A DNA stretch of 64,000 bases from Chitinophagales bacterium (lineage in GTDB: Bacteria > Bacteroidota > Bacteroidia > Chitinophagales > Saprospiraceae): contig JAFLBP010000002.1 in NCBI GenBank assembly GCA_017303875.1, positions 1 through 64,000 on the forward strand, read 5' to 3'. Below the pieces are notes generated by a model. It ran no database searches, was not told the DNA's origin, and saw nothing but the letters and a program-made list of their open reading frames with translations. This document shows, one piece after another, positions 16,158 to 26,304 of this stretch. The position numbers and the translations under genes were made by a program. Within the stretch, counting starts at the first letter, position 1. Each line of letters opens with the position of its first letter.

Positions 16158-18818
16158 ATGGCCAAACAAAAAACAGAAGCCGGCGGCACCGTTACTCCGC
16201 TCATGGCCCAATACTTTCAGGTAAAGGGCAAACACCCCGATGCAGTGCTGCTTTTCCGCGTCGGCGACTTCTACGAAACCTTCGGCGAAGATGCCGAAAA
16301 AGCCGCACGCGCACTCGGCATCACGCTGACCAGCCGTAACAACGGCGGCTCGGATATTCCGCTGGCCGGTTTTCCCTACCACGCCCTCGACCTCTACCTG
16401 CCCCGCCTCGTGCGTGCAGGCTACCGCGTAGCCATCTGCGAACAAATGGAAAAACCCGTGCCCGGAAAGGTCGTACGCAGGTCGGTTACGGAAATTGTTA
16501 CGCCCGGAGTCACCACCGACGATGCTCTGCTCCAACACAATCAGAACAACTTCCTCGCTACCATCGCCTTCGGTAAAAACGAGCGCTACGGACTGGCCCT
16601 GCTCGACATCAGCACTGGCGAATTCCTCGTTTCCGAATGCGACGCCCCTACGCTGGATAAATTGCTCCAGAGCTTCAAACCCTCCGAAATTATACTGCCC
16701 AAAAGCCGCAGCAAGGAGTTTTCCCTCCAATACGGCGATAAATTTTATACCTACACCCTCGAAGACTGGATCTTCACCAACGAATTTGCCCGCGAAAAAC
16801 TGATCAACCACTTCCAGACCAACAGCCTCAAGGGCTTTGGCCTCGAAGACCTCGAACTGGCTCAAACGGCCTCCGGCGCAGCACTGCACTACCTGGCCGC
16901 CACCGAAAACAATCGTTTGAGCCACCTCACCCGCATCAGTCGCCTGCAATCGGAAAAACACGTCTGGCTCGACCGATTCACCATCCGAAACCTGGAACTC
17001 ATTTCCAGCAACCACGAAAATGGCGTCTCCCTGCTCGACGTACTCGACAAAACCGTCAACCCCATGGGCGCACGCCTGCTCCGCAAATGGCTGCTGCTCC
17101 CCCTGCTGCAAACCAACCTGATAGCAGAGCGACTCGACGCCGTTCAGTTTTTGCTCGAAAACGAAGACTTCGCCCGCGAAATTGAACCCCTGCTCCGGCA
17201 GGTTGCCGACCTCGAACGCCTGATGAGTAAAACGGCTGTGGGTAAAATCAACCCGCGCGAAGCCATGCAGATCCATAAAGCCCTCACGGCTATCGAGCAA
17301 CTGCGCCAACTCCTGCTCCCCACCAAACCCTTCCTCAAACTCGGCGAAGGCCTCAACCCCTGCGCCAGTCTGCGCACCCGCATCGAACACGACCTGGCCC
17401 CCGAACCACCCACCGACATCAGAAAAGGCGGCGCCATCGCCGACGGCGCCGACAGCGAACTCGACGAACTGCGCAGCATCGCCCGCAACAGCCGCGAGCA
17501 CCTGCTCGCCATTCAGCAACGCGAAATAGAAAAAACAGGCATTCAAAGCCTTAAAATCGGATTCAACAATGTCTTCGGCTACTTCCTCGAAGTGACGAGC
17601 AAGTGGAAAGATATGGTGCCCGTCGAATGGACGCGCAAACAAACCATTGCCAACGGCGAACGCTACATTACCGAAGAACTGAAAGTGCTGGAAGCTAAAA
17701 TCCTGGGCGCCGAAGAAAAAATGGCCGAAGTGGAAGATCGAATCTTTAAAGCACTCGTCGGCGCCATCGAACAATACATCGAACCCCTGCAACACAACGC
17801 CAGCCTGATCGCCCGCGTCGATTGCCTGCTCTCTTTTGCAAAAGTAGCCCTTCAACGCCAATATTGCCGACCCGAACTCGACGACAGCACGGTCATCGAT
17901 ATTAAAGGCAGCCGACACCCTGTCATCGAAACCCAACTGCCCCTCGGCGAAAGTTTTGTACCCAACGACATCTGGCTCGACAACGAATCTACCCAGGTCA
18001 TGCTCATCACCGGCCCCAATATGGCCGGCAAATCCGCCCTGCTCCGCCAAACCGCCCTTATCGCACTCATGGCCCAAATCGGCAGCTTTGTCCCGGCCGA
18101 CAGCGCCCGCATTGGACTGGTCGATAAAGTATTCACGCGCGTGGGCGCAAGCGACAACATCAGCGGCGGTGAAAGTACCTTTATGGTGGAAATGAATGAA
18201 ACAGCGCTGATTATGAACAATATCAGCGATAGAAGCCTCATTCTGCTTGATGAAATCGGGCGCGGCACCAGTACATTCGACGGCATCAGCATTGCCTGGA
18301 GCCTCGTGGAGTACCTGCACAACAACGGATACGCCCGCCCCAAAACGCTGTTTGCCACCCACTACCACGAACTCAACGAACTGGCCGAGCGCTTTGATCG
18401 TATCCATAATTACCATGTGAGCACCCGCGAGGTTGGCCAGAAAGTCATCTTCCTCCGCAAACTCACCCCCGGCGGCTCCAACCACTCCTTCGGTATCCAC
18501 GTGGCGCGTATGGCCGGCATGCCCCAAAGCATTGTGGAGCGCGCCCAGGAAATTCTGCGCCAGCTCGAAGCCCAGCAACTCGCTGAAGGCTTAGGCGATA
18601 CGCCGCAGGAAAGTCCGGCAGCCGCCACACCCCTGCCCAAACCCGCACGCACCAAAGCGCGCGAACTTTCAGCACCCACACAATTGCATATTTTTGATGT
18701 GGACGAGTTTACCATGCGCATCAAGGAAGACCTGCTCGCGCTGGATCTGAACACCATGACGCCCATGGACGCCCTCTGGAAACTCAATGAATTGAGAAAA
18801 ATTGCAGAGAAAAAATAA
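16158..18818 (+). CDS. mutS: DNA mismatch repair protein MutS
   Basis: The 886-residue protein is full length for MutS. The N-terminal mismatch-binding domain carries the diagnostic Phe-x-Glu in RVGDFYETFGEDA. The C-terminal ATPase has Walker A GPNMAGKSALLRQ, Walker B LILLDEIGRGTSTFDG and the downstream FATHYHEL. MutS recognises mispaired or looped bases and recruits MutL. The ATG at 16158 is preceded by a 17-bp gap after the DUF4199 gene. A Pro/Ala-rich linker near residue 810-835 precedes the C-terminal dimerisation tail. Very long shadow frames on the opposite strand are artefacts of its GC-rich codon use. Confidence 0.97.
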   Translation: MAKQKTEAGGTVTPLMAQYFQVKGKHPDAVLLFRVGDFYETFGEDAEKAARALGITLTSRNNGGSDIPLAGFPYHALDLYLPRLVRAGYRVAICEQMEKPVPGKVVRRSVTEIVTPGVTTDDALLQHNQNNFLATIAFGKNERYGLALLDISTGEFLVSECDAPTLDKLLQSFKPSEIILPKSRSKEFSLQYGDKFYTYTLEDWIFTNEFAREKLINHFQTNSLKGFGLEDLELAQTASGAALHYLAATENNRLSHLTRISRLQSEKHVWLDRFTIRNLELISSNHENGVSLLDVLDKTVNPMGARLLRKWLLLPLLQTNLIAERLDAVQFLLENEDFAREIEPLLRQVADLERLMSKTAVGKINPREAMQIHKALTAIEQLRQLLLPTKPFLKLGEGLNPCASLRTRIEHDLAPEPPTDIRKGGAIADGADSELDELRSIARNSREHLLAIQQREIEKTGIQSLKIGFNNVFGYFLEVTSKWKDMVPVEWTRKQTIANGERYITEELKVLEAKILGAEEKMAEVEDRIFKALVGAIEQYIEPLQHNASLIARVDCLLSFAKVALQRQYCRPELDDSTVIDIKGSRHPVIETQLPLGESFVPNDIWLDNESTQVMLITGPNMAGKSALLRQTALIALMAQIGSFVPADSARIGLVDKVFTRVGASDNISGGESTFMVEMNETALIMNNISDRSLILLDEIGRGTSTFDGISIAWSLVEYLHNNGYARPKTLFATHYHELNELAERFDRIHNYHVSTREVGQKVIFLRKLTPGGSNHSFGIHVARMAGMPQSIVERAQEILRQLEAQQLAEGLGDTPQESPAAATPLPKPARTKARELSAPTQLHIFDVDEFTMRIKEDLLALDLNTMTPMDALWKLNELRKIAEKK

Positions 18819-18825
18819 TAACCCT

Positions 18826-19998
18826 ATGGACAGCACAAGGCAATTTCCCGAACATTTTTTCTGGGGCAGCTCTACCGCCGCCGCACAGGTGGAAAGCGCC
18901 GGAAACCACCCCTGGCGCGGTTTAAAAGCCTTGGACGGGCATGTTTTCCTGCGCACAACCAATCATGAGTTCCAGCGCGCAGAAGACGCTGAATTTATCG
19001 CAAAATTCGGGTCTGTCTATCGCTGTGGCGTAGATTGGAGCCGCCTGCAAACAGAACCTTTTGGCAAATTCCACCCGGAAGTGGTGGAAGAATACCGCAA
19101 TTTTTTTGAATTATTAAGGCAAAAAGGCATTCGCCTGATGTTTGTCCTCCACCACTTCGCCCATCCCAACTGGTTTGAGGCCGCCGGCGGCTGGACGCGG
19201 GAAGAAAACATCCCGATGTATCTGGAATATACACGGCAATGCATCAAACACTTCGGCGAATACGTCGCTTACTGGAACACCTTCAACGAGCCAAATGTAT
19301 ACGCCATGAATGCCTTTGTGCTGGGCAATTTCCCGCCCCGCAAAAAAGGACGCCTGCTCACCGCCGGGAAGGTGCTGGAAAATATGGGCAAAGCCCACGA
19401 CATCGCCTACAAGATGATTCGGGATAAAAGCAAACGCGAACCCATCGGTATTTCCTTTAATACTGCCTGGTTTGAGGGCCTGAACCTGCCCGGAAAAGCC
19501 GTAGCCGCATTCGTAGACTGGTGGTTCCACCGCTATGCCGCCAAACCTTTTGAAAAATGTGATTTCTGGGGGCTCAGCTACTACGCCTACATGCCTTTTG
19601 ATCCGTTTCCGGTAGATGCCATCAGCAAGGCCGATAAACTCCGACGCCTCGGACTTGAGCACGATAAAATGTGGGGCTACAAACCGGAAGGGCTATTGCG
19701 CGCCCTGCGCCGTTTTTACAAGCACTATAAAAAGCCGATCATCATAACCGAAAACGGCATTTGTACCGATGATCCGCAATTGCGCATCCGCGCCATTCAG
19801 GACTATACCGGTATGTGCCGGCAGGCGATACAGGAAGGTATCGACCTGCGCGGCTACATACACTGGAGTACATGGGACAATTTTGAATGGCATCTGGGGC
19901 CAACTTATCGATTCGGCTTGGTTCGGGTAAACTTGGAAACGATGGAACGGGAAATGACGCCGGCAGGCGAATTTTACGCCGAACTTGTTGCACAGTAA
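18826..19998 (+). CDS. Family 1 glycoside hydrolase (beta-glucosidase-like)
   Basis: From ATG 18826 the product has 390 residues, somewhat shorter than the usual 440-480 of GH1. It opens with FPEHFFWGSSTAAAQVES, the GH1 N-terminal signature. The acid/base Glu155 lies in NTFNEPN and the nucleophile Glu309 in IIITENGI, so both catalytic residues are present. GH1 enzymes cleave beta-glucosides, beta-galactosides or related phospho-sugars. No signal peptide is visible, so it is probably cytoplasmic. An in-frame upstream start at 18802 would overlap the end of mutS; ATG 18826, 7 bp after the mutS stop, is more likely. Confidence 0.9.
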   Translation: MDSTRQFPEHFFWGSSTAAAQVESAGNHPWRGLKALDGHVFLRTTNHEFQRAEDAEFIAKFGSVYRCGVDWSRLQTEPFGKFHPEVVEEYRNFFELLRQKGIRLMFVLHHFAHPNWFEAAGGWTREENIPMYLEYTRQCIKHFGEYVAYWNTFNEPNVYAMNAFVLGNFPPRKKGRLLTAGKVLENMGKAHDIAYKMIRDKSKREPIGISFNTAWFEGLNLPGKAVAAFVDWWFHRYAAKPFEKCDFWGLSYYAYMPFDPFPVDAISKADKLRRLGLEHDKMWGYKPEGLLRALRRFYKHYKKPIIITENGICTDDPQLRIRAIQDYTGMCRQAIQEGIDLRGYIHWSTWDNFEWHLGPTYRFGLVRVNLETMEREMTPAGEFYAELVAQ

Positions 19999-20058
19999 CA
20001 CGCCCCTTTCAGGCAGCGATACAACCTTTCGCAGGCGCCTCAATTCCCGAACAGGCGC

Positions 20059-21603
20059 TTATTGCAACACAAGCGTTTTTACTACTTTTTCACCGTTTTC
20101 ATGCAATAATTGTAGCAAATACAGGCCTTTTGGCTGATTTGCCAGATCCAGTTCAAAAGAAACTGTTCCCTGCGGCAATGCCGAATTGTACACATTACGC
20201 CCTTGCATATCACTCACTTGAAGCGCAAGTTCACCTGCTGCCGCGCGGGGCAGCTGCACCATGATCATACCTTCTGAGGGATTGGGAAAAACCAGCGTTT
20301 CCGCTGCGACCTCGCTTTGAAAAGCGTCGACATCCTCTTCAGCCCGATTCACCGTTTCGGCCCCGCTTTCGTCGCCAACAAGCGAACCGGCAATGAAAAA
20401 TGCCACAGAGGTCCAGGTAGAAACCACTGATCCGTTACACCGTGTGCGCACGCGCCATTCCACGCTGTTGCCCGTGGCGATGCTTGTGGTGTAACTGTTC
20501 GTTCCGGGCGAAACACTTACCCAGGGCTGCCAGACGCCGGCAATTTTTACCCGATATTCCAAATCATAGCGCACAATACAGGTATTTGTAGGCACCGCCC
20601 ATGAAAAAGTCGTTTGTCCGGTAGCCGCATTATAGGTTTGTGTCTGGCCCGTTGGGCGTTTGCAGGCCCAGCCGCAGCTGGTGTTGCCATCTGTAAAAAT
20701 CCAGATGCGTTGCAAATACGTAACAGTACCCGAGCAAGCCGAGCTGACCGTCCAGGTGCGATCCACACGGCGGTTGGTGTTGCACAAAGGCACCACAACA
20801 TCTGAATAACTAACATTTAAGGCACAGGCGTCGGCCGCACAAACCGTGTTGCAGGTAGTCGGGGATTTTACACCCTGGAAAATCGGGCTGCCGTCAATGG
20901 TTGGCGAGCCGGTATTAAAACCACTCACGGTAGTAGTCGGCGCCGGGCGAGCACTTGTATTTTCACACCAGGGCGTGCAGTCGGTACCACTCACTTGTAA
21001 AGTGACCGAGGGAGGAAAAACTATAGAGGACAAAGACCGTTTGTAATAATAGATTGAACGCGTGCAAGTTGCAACATTCCCCCAGGCATCGCTCACCGTA
21101 TATTGTCGTACAACTTTTCGGGAATACACGGAGGTACAGGGGTAAGAAAAAACATTATCAGTCGTATTAATCGTGATGGCGCTGCAATCGCTGATGGTCG
21201 GATTGGGAATTGCCGTACAATTATCTTCACAGTAGTAGTACAGGTCTGTACAAGCGCTCAAAACCGGCGGCAATTTGTCTTCCACCTTGACCTGACACCA
21301 GGCAAAGTTACCGCTGATCTGGTCGCGCACGCGTGCATTCAGGGTTTGGCCAATATGTGAGGCATTAATATTGGCCGGCACCCAAACCCCGCCTTGTTGT
21401 ATTTCCGCTACTAAAACGCCACCCGGACAAGACCAGCCGGAAGCAAGCAAATCCGCAGGAAGCAGCGTATACGAACAGGAAGCAGGCAGCGAAAGATTGG
21501 TAAACGCATTAACAGCAATGGTACACTGCGCTTGTGCACGAAGCAGGAGAAGGGTCATCAACAGGCTCAGGGCAGTGAGCCGAAAAAAGGTAAATTGTTT
21601 CAT
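20059..21603 (-). CDS. Secreted T9SS type A cargo protein
   Basis: The 514-residue product has a signal peptide (LLMTLLLLRAQAQ) and a Cys-rich mature region with HYR/Ig-like segments (DKLPPVLSACTDLYYYCEDNC, YTVSDAWGNVATCTR). A fibronectin-like segment follows at about 330-410 (YDLEYRVKIAGVWQPWVSV, WRVRTRCNG). The last 75 residues are a Por secretion tail: VFPNPSEGMIMVQLP, VSDMQGRNV, GLYLLQLL, KTLVLQ. Proteins of this kind are moved over the outer membrane by T9SS and attached to the surface or released. The binding partner is unknown. The gene is divergent from the beta-barrel gene at 21758. Confidence 0.85.
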   Translation of the reverse strand: MKQFTFFRLTALSLLMTLLLLRAQAQCTIAVNAFTNLSLPASCSYTLLPADLLASGWSCPGGVLVAEIQQGGVWVPANINASHIGQTLNARVRDQISGNFAWCQVKVEDKLPPVLSACTDLYYYCEDNCTAIPNPTISDCSAITINTTDNVFSYPCTSVYSRKVVRQYTVSDAWGNVATCTRSIYYYKRSLSSIVFPPSVTLQVSGTDCTPWCENTSARPAPTTTVSGFNTGSPTIDGSPIFQGVKSPTTCNTVCAADACALNVSYSDVVVPLCNTNRRVDRTWTVSSACSGTVTYLQRIWIFTDGNTSCGWACKRPTGQTQTYNAATGQTTFSWAVPTNTCIVRYDLEYRVKIAGVWQPWVSVSPGTNSYTTSIATGNSVEWRVRTRCNGSVVSTWTSVAFFIAGSLVGDESGAETVNRAEEDVDAFQSEVAAETLVFPNPSEGMIMVQLPRAAAGELALQVSDMQGRNVYNSALPQGTVSFELDLANQPKGLYLLQLLHENGEKVVKTLVLQ

Positions 21604-21668
21604 ACGAATCAGTTTTGAAATGTTTTACCATTAGTCGGAAAGGCATTTAAAACATCAATTACGTTAAA

Positions 21669-21701
21669 ATTGTGTTATAGTTGCCCTCGGGCAATCACAA
21701 T
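21669..21701. promoter_or_regulatory. Imperfect palindrome in a divergent intergenic region
   Basis: The core TTGCCC-TC-GGGCAA (21681-21694) is a perfect 6-bp inverted repeat. It is flanked by ATTGTG (21669-21674) and CACAAT (21696-21701), giving a longer arm pairing with a small bulge. It lies between two divergent start codons (21603 minus, 21758 plus), where a terminator is not expected, so an operator is plausible. Confidence 0.4.
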
Positions 21702-21757
21702 GAATCATATCCGGACGATAATTGTGCATTGTTTTACCAAATCAAAAATTTGAACGT

Positions 21758-22303
21758 ATGAAAAACACATGCTTCGCAGTCCTCCTGCTTTCCCTTTTTT
21801 CCCTTACCCTTTCTGCACAGGAAAATTACCCGCGCGAACTCGGCGTTCGTTTCAGCAACATTGACTTAAATGGCGGCGGTTTTTCTCTGGTTTACAAAAA
21901 ACAAAAAGCAGAAAACAAGTACCAGCGCTTGCGCGCCACCTTCGGCAATCTGAATATCAGCAGCTTTGGCGAAGACAATCTCCGAAGCAGTTTCTCTGCC
22001 GGAGGCGCTGTGGGCATCGAAAAAAGAAAGCCGCTGGGCAATGAGTTTTACTTTGTGCGCGGTCCGGAATTCAACGCAGGTATCGGGCTGAATTTTGCTG
22101 ATGAAGATTTCAGCGGCTCCTTTTCTCTCGGTGCAGGCTATGTATTAGGCCTGCAATACAATTGCAAAAAACATTTCTTTGTAAGTCTTGAAACCATCCC
22201 CGGAGCCGGTCTCAACCTGAGCGGTAACGGAGATAATACAAGCGTAGGGTTCAACCTCGGGTTCAGCTCCGCAGCCGCCCTCACCTGCGGCTGGCGTTTT
22301 TAA
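21758..22303 (+). CDS. Small outer-membrane beta-barrel-like protein, unknown function
   Basis: From ATG 21758 the 181-residue product has a signal peptide (LLLSLFSLTLSAQ). The mature part consists of amphipathic strands with Gly and aromatic residues (LGVRFSNIDLNGGGFSLVYKK, GIGLNFADEDFSGSFSLGAGY) and ends in an aromatic-terminated strand, GWRF. This fits a small beta-barrel of the outer membrane. No specific family is recognised. Its stop codon overlaps that of the convergent MFS gene by 3 bp. Confidence 0.7.
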   Translation: MKNTCFAVLLLSLFSLTLSAQENYPRELGVRFSNIDLNGGGFSLVYKKQKAENKYQRLRATFGNLNISSFGEDNLRSSFSAGGAVGIEKRKPLGNEFYFVRGPEFNAGIGLNFADEDFSGSFSLGAGYVLGLQYNCKKHFFVSLETIPGAGLNLSGNGDNTSVGFNLGFSSAAALTCGWRF

Positions 22304-23553
22304 GCCTGCTCCGCTTCTTTGAGCGTACTAACATCCAGTTTGCGAAGTGGCGGCGAGAGCCACCAGGCCAGACCGGTTATGAGGAGGGTCATACAGCCTC
22401 CAAAAACAACCGAATACACATTGCCGAAGGCCCGCGCCGCCACCCCGCTCTCAAAAGAACCCAATTCATTGGACGACGTAATGAAAATAGAATTCACCGA
22501 AGAAACGCGTCCTTTCATACGCTCCGGCGTCAGCAACTGAATAATGGAACCCCGGATGTACACGCTCACTTCGTCGAACATGCCGGCCAGCAATAAGAGG
22601 AAAAACGACAACCAAAAGGAACGCGACAACCCAAAGCCGATAATACATAAACCAAAACCGGCCACACAGGCCAGCATAATTTTACCCGACCCTTTGCCCA
22701 AAGGGCGATGCGCAATAAAAAATGCCATGGAAATGGCGCCGATAGACATCGCCGCGCGCAAAACTCCCATCCCCTGTGGCCCTACCTTTAATATATCTTT
22801 GGCATAAACCGGCAACATTGCCACTGCGCCGCCAAATAACACTGCAAACAAATCCAGCGCTATTGCACTCAAAATCAGCTTATTGCGAAACACGAACGAC
22901 AAGCCCTCGGCAATGCGCTGCAAAGCACTCTCCTGCCGGTCGAAAGCCGGCACCGGGCGTGGCTTAATACGCATGGCCACCAAAAAGGCCGCCAGGCACA
23001 GCGCCGACATCACGCCAAAAGCCGTACTGACACCCAAAAAACCATAAAGCAAACCACCTATACCAAGCCCGGTGATGCTTGCTGCTTCCCAGGTACTGGA
23101 ATTCCAGGTCAGCGCATTGGGCAATACCTGTGGCGGCACCAATTGCGGCAGCAAGGCAAAATTGGTCGGACTAAAGAATCCGCGTGCAATCCCGGTAATA
23201 AAAATTACGCCGTAAATACCGGCAATGAGCAAGTTTTTCTCCAAAAAATCTCTGCTCAGGATCAGCCCGAACAACGCAAAAGCACAGAATACAAACAGCC
23301 CGATGCAAAACAGCAACAGGTTGCGGCGATTGTATTTGTCGGCCAAATGCCCGGCCCATAAACTCACTACGATGGCAGGGATTGCTTCCGACAAACCAAT
23401 CATACCGATGGCCAAGGGGTCATTGGTCAGTTCAAAAATAAAATACCCGACGGATACCGACATAATCTGAATGGAAAGCGTCATCAACAGACGCATACTC
23501 AGAAATCGTCGGTAGTCGGGTATTCGCAGCGCGGCATACGCGTCTGATGCCAT
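22300..23553 (-). CDS. MFS transporter, EntS/MFS_3-like
   Basis: The 417-residue protein has about 12 membrane spans and the MFS loop motif GHLADKYNRRNLL between spans 2 and 3. The opening YAALRIPDYRRFLSMRLL and FFSPTNFALLPQLVPP are typical of the MFS_3 group, which includes enterobactin exporter EntS. Substrate cannot be inferred. It lies 8 bp downstream of the SPOR protein gene on the same strand. Confidence 0.85.
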   Translation of the reverse strand: MASDAYAALRIPDYRRFLSMRLLMTLSIQIMSVSVGYFIFELTNDPLAIGMIGLSEAIPAIVVSLWAGHLADKYNRRNLLLFCIGLFVFCAFALFGLILSRDFLEKNLLIAGIYGVIFITGIARGFFSPTNFALLPQLVPPQVLPNALTWNSSTWEAASITGLGIGGLLYGFLGVSTAFGVMSALCLAAFLVAMRIKPRPVPAFDRQESALQRIAEGLSFVFRNKLILSAIALDLFAVLFGGAVAMLPVYAKDILKVGPQGMGVLRAAMSIGAISMAFFIAHRPLGKGSGKIMLACVAGFGLCIIGFGLSRSFWLSFFLLLLAGMFDEVSVYIRGSIIQLLTPERMKGRVSSVNSIFITSSNELGSFESGVAARAFGNVYSVVFGGCMTLLITGLAWWLSPPLRKLDVSTLKEAEQA

Positions 23554-23561
23554 AAGAGGTA

Positions 23562-24212
23562 TTATTTCTTCTGCATGTCCACCACGCGGGCATCCAGCTT
23601 TTTATCTTCCAATTGATCCATCACGCGGGTAGCTTCCCCGAGGTTGTTGGTGCGTTTTACCACAACGATGGCAAAGTTATCTTTTTTAGCAATCTCGGCA
23701 TTGGTATACCCCATTTTGATCACTTCTTCCAGGCGCTTACGGGCATTATCCCAGCTGCCGAAGGTACCGGCAACCACTAAATAACGACCGGTTCCGGCGG
23801 TTTTGGGAGCTGTAACGGTTTTAGGAGCAGTAACCGTTTTAGGTGTCGTGCTGCTCGTAGCAGGCGCGGGTGTTGCCGTTTTAGGTGCAGTGGTACGCGT
23901 TTCCGGCGCCGGGCTTACCGGTGTGGCCGCAGGCGGCGGGGTGTTGTTTGTTGTGCTGGCCGACGGAGCTGGCGCGGTATTGGTGGTGGTAGTACTTGCG
24001 CTGCTGTTATCGCCCACATAGGCACTGCCGCCGCTCACATTGGCGGTGTCGGAGGAGTAGCCCAGGTCTTTTAGGGATTGCTGGTATTCCTTTTCAAAAC
24101 GTTCCTGTTCTGCATTTTTGTCCTGAATGGCGCAGGCTTTATACCCTGCAACGGCAATCAATGCCAGCAGCAACACGATAAGGAGCGTGGTGAGCAAACT
24201 GTTTGATTTCAT
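23562..24212 (-). CDS. Membrane-anchored SPOR-domain protein
   Basis: From ATG 24212 the 216-residue protein has one N-terminal membrane span (about 5-24), a short charged region, then a long Thr/Pro/Ala linker with repeats such as PKTVTAPKTVTAPKT. The C-terminal SPOR domain (about 142-216) has YLVVAGTFGSWDNARKRLEE and NAEIAKKDNFAIVVV. SPOR domains bind denuded peptidoglycan at division sites, so a cell-envelope role is likely. An in-frame upstream ATG at 24236 would add 8 residues. It is followed by the MFS gene. Confidence 0.85.
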   Translation of the reverse strand: MKSNSLLTTLLIVLLLALIAVAGYKACAIQDKNAEQERFEKEYQQSLKDLGYSSDTANVSGGSAYVGDNSSASTTTTNTAPAPSASTTNNTPPPAATPVSPAPETRTTAPKTATPAPATSSTTPKTVTAPKTVTAPKTAGTGRYLVVAGTFGSWDNARKRLEEVIKMGYTNAEIAKKDNFAIVVVKRTNNLGEATRVMDQLEDKKLDARVVDMQKK

Positions 24213-24260
24213 AGCGTGTCTGTTTTTCGGCCTCAAAAAGGCCAGGGTGTAGGTTAAAGG

Positions 24261-26051
24261 TTAATTTTCCGTTGTTTGTAATTGCAGGAACTGTTTTTCA
24301 TAAAGTTCCCGGTATTTCCCGTCGGTTTGTTCCATGAGGCGCTCATGCGGGCCGAACTCTGCAACTTCGCCCTTATCGAGCACCAGAATATTATCGGCAC
24401 TGCGTACCGTACTCAGGCGGTGGGCAATAATAATCGCCGTTCGGCGGGCAATCAGCTTCTCAATGGCATATTGAATAATGCCTTCCGATTCCGGGTCAAT
24501 TGAAGACGTTGCTTCATCCAGAATCAGTACATCCGGATCGAATACCAGGGCACGCACAAATGAAATCAGTTGCCGTTGCCCCATCGAAAGCGTGGCGCCG
24601 CGCTCCATTACCTGATATTGGTAAGCGCCCGGCAATTTCTGAATAAACTCATGTGCGCCAATCATTTTGGCGGCATTGATCACCTGTTCTTCGGTAATGC
24701 TGCTGTCGCGCAGGGTAATATTTTCAAGTACCGTTCCGGAAAAGAGAAACACATCCTGCAAGACCACCGCGACGCGGTTGCGCAGGCTGTATACATCGTA
24801 CTCGCGCAGGTCGCGGCCATCTATCAGAATACGCCCGCCATTGATTTCATAAAAACGATTCAACAGGCTGATGATCGTTGTTTTACCACTGCCCGTGCTG
24901 CCCACAATTGCAAGGCGCTGATGCGGTTCGATGCGGAAAGAAACCCCTTTGAGTACCGGGTCGTTTTGCATATCGCCGCTATAGGAAAACCGGACATCTT
25001 CAAAGGCAATTTCCCCTTCTAAGCGCTCCACCTGCAAGTCGCCATTGGGCTGCAAATGCTCTTCCTCTTCCAATAGTTTAAACACGCGCTCGGCAGCGAT
25101 CATGCCCATTTGCAGGGTATTAAATTTATCGGCCAGCATCCGAATCGGGCGGTACAACATCCCGATATACAGCTGAAAAGCAACCATTGTACCAATGGTG
25201 ACCTCGCCGCGCAGTACACCCCCAGCGCCATACCAAACCATCAGGCCCAGCGAAAGTGCCGAAATAATATCCACAACCGGGAAAAAAATCGCGTATGCCA
25301 TGATGGAACGCAGGTTGGCGCCCGTGTAATCGTGGTTAATTACCTTAAACTTTTCCGCCTCCCGACGTTCTGCATTAAAAATTTGTACCACCCGCATACC
25401 ACTGATGCGCTCCTGCAAAAAGGAGTTCATACCGGAAATGTGGTTGCGCACCATTTCATAACTTTTGCGCACACTCTCCTTGAATTTATAACTGCCCCAA
25501 ATGAGCAGCGGAAAAACAGAGAGCACCACCAACGTTAATTTCCAGGAATTGAAAAACATCATCAGCAAGACGAACAGGATCGTCATCAGGTCGGAGATGA
25601 TCGTAATGCTGCCCTCCGAAAAGATGGTGTTGATGGCTTCAATATCGTTAATGGTACGCGTGGAACTTTGCCCGATGGGGGTTTTATCAAAATAGCCCAA
25701 GCGGAAATTGGTAATGCGCGTAAACATACGCAGGCGCAAATCACGTATAGTTGCCTGCCCGAGCCAGTCGGCGTAATAAAGGAAAAAATAGCGCAGCACC
25801 ACTTCCAGCAATAACAGGCCAAGAATGATGGCCGCCATAAAAGTAAGGCCGTCCACCTTTCCTTTCATGACATAATTATCCACCATTTGCTGGAGCAACT
25901 CCGGCCGAACAGAGGCCAGTGGTGCCAGGCAGCAGGTAGAAAGAAAGGCAGTGAAAAAAAAGATGCGTCGGTAGGGTTTAACCAACGCCAATACCCGCCG
26001 AAACAACGGGAAATTGAATTTTTGCTTTTTTGGACCAGAAGTCTCCGACAT
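24261..26051 (-). CDS. ABC exporter, fused permease and ATPase (MsbA-like)
   Basis: From ATG 26051 the product has 596 residues, the usual size of half-size ABC exporters. The permease part has about six spans (residues 20-330). The ATPase part has Walker A GSTGSGKTT, Q-loop VVLQDVFLF, signature LSMGQRQL and Walker B VLILDEATSSID followed by the H-loop IAHRLSTV. The signature reads LSMGQ instead of LSGGQ. Such proteins export lipids, drugs or peptides as dimers. The longer frame to 26186 lacks homology in its first 45 residues, so the ATG 26051 start is preferred. Confidence 0.92.
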   Translation of the reverse strand: MSETSGPKKQKFNFPLFRRVLALVKPYRRIFFFTAFLSTCCLAPLASVRPELLQQMVDNYVMKGKVDGLTFMAAIILGLLLLEVVLRYFFLYYADWLGQATIRDLRLRMFTRITNFRLGYFDKTPIGQSSTRTINDIEAINTIFSEGSITIISDLMTILFVLLMMFFNSWKLTLVVLSVFPLLIWGSYKFKESVRKSYEMVRNHISGMNSFLQERISGMRVVQIFNAERREAEKFKVINHDYTGANLRSIMAYAIFFPVVDIISALSLGLMVWYGAGGVLRGEVTIGTMVAFQLYIGMLYRPIRMLADKFNTLQMGMIAAERVFKLLEEEEHLQPNGDLQVERLEGEIAFEDVRFSYSGDMQNDPVLKGVSFRIEPHQRLAIVGSTGSGKTTIISLLNRFYEINGGRILIDGRDLREYDVYSLRNRVAVVLQDVFLFSGTVLENITLRDSSITEEQVINAAKMIGAHEFIQKLPGAYQYQVMERGATLSMGQRQLISFVRALVFDPDVLILDEATSSIDPESEGIIQYAIEKLIARRTAIIIAHRLSTVRSADNILVLDKGEVAEFGPHERLMEQTDGKYRELYEKQFLQLQTTEN

Positions 26052-26304
26052 ATCTGCTTGGATAATGCTGCCAACCTGGCAAACACGGGTGCTGAAACAG
26101 CGTTTAGGGTGGCAAAGTTCGCGGAAAAATACCGCCACTGCAACCTTTTTAAGTGAAAGTATATGGGGATTTAATGAACTTTGCATCAGAGCAGTACCGT
26201 TTTTCGGCCGCAGGTCGTTGATTCCTGCACAATTGTCGAAACAATCCGACTACTCCGCCAGCTTACGGCCTACATTGCAGCACTTTTTCTGTCAAACCAA
26301 AACG

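Noticed and set aside
16137..18578. Open frame of 813 codons on the strand opposite mutS
   Set aside because: It mirrors the third-position bias of mutS, has biased composition (many Phe, Val, Gly, Ala), no recognisable domain, and overlaps a certain gene along its whole length.
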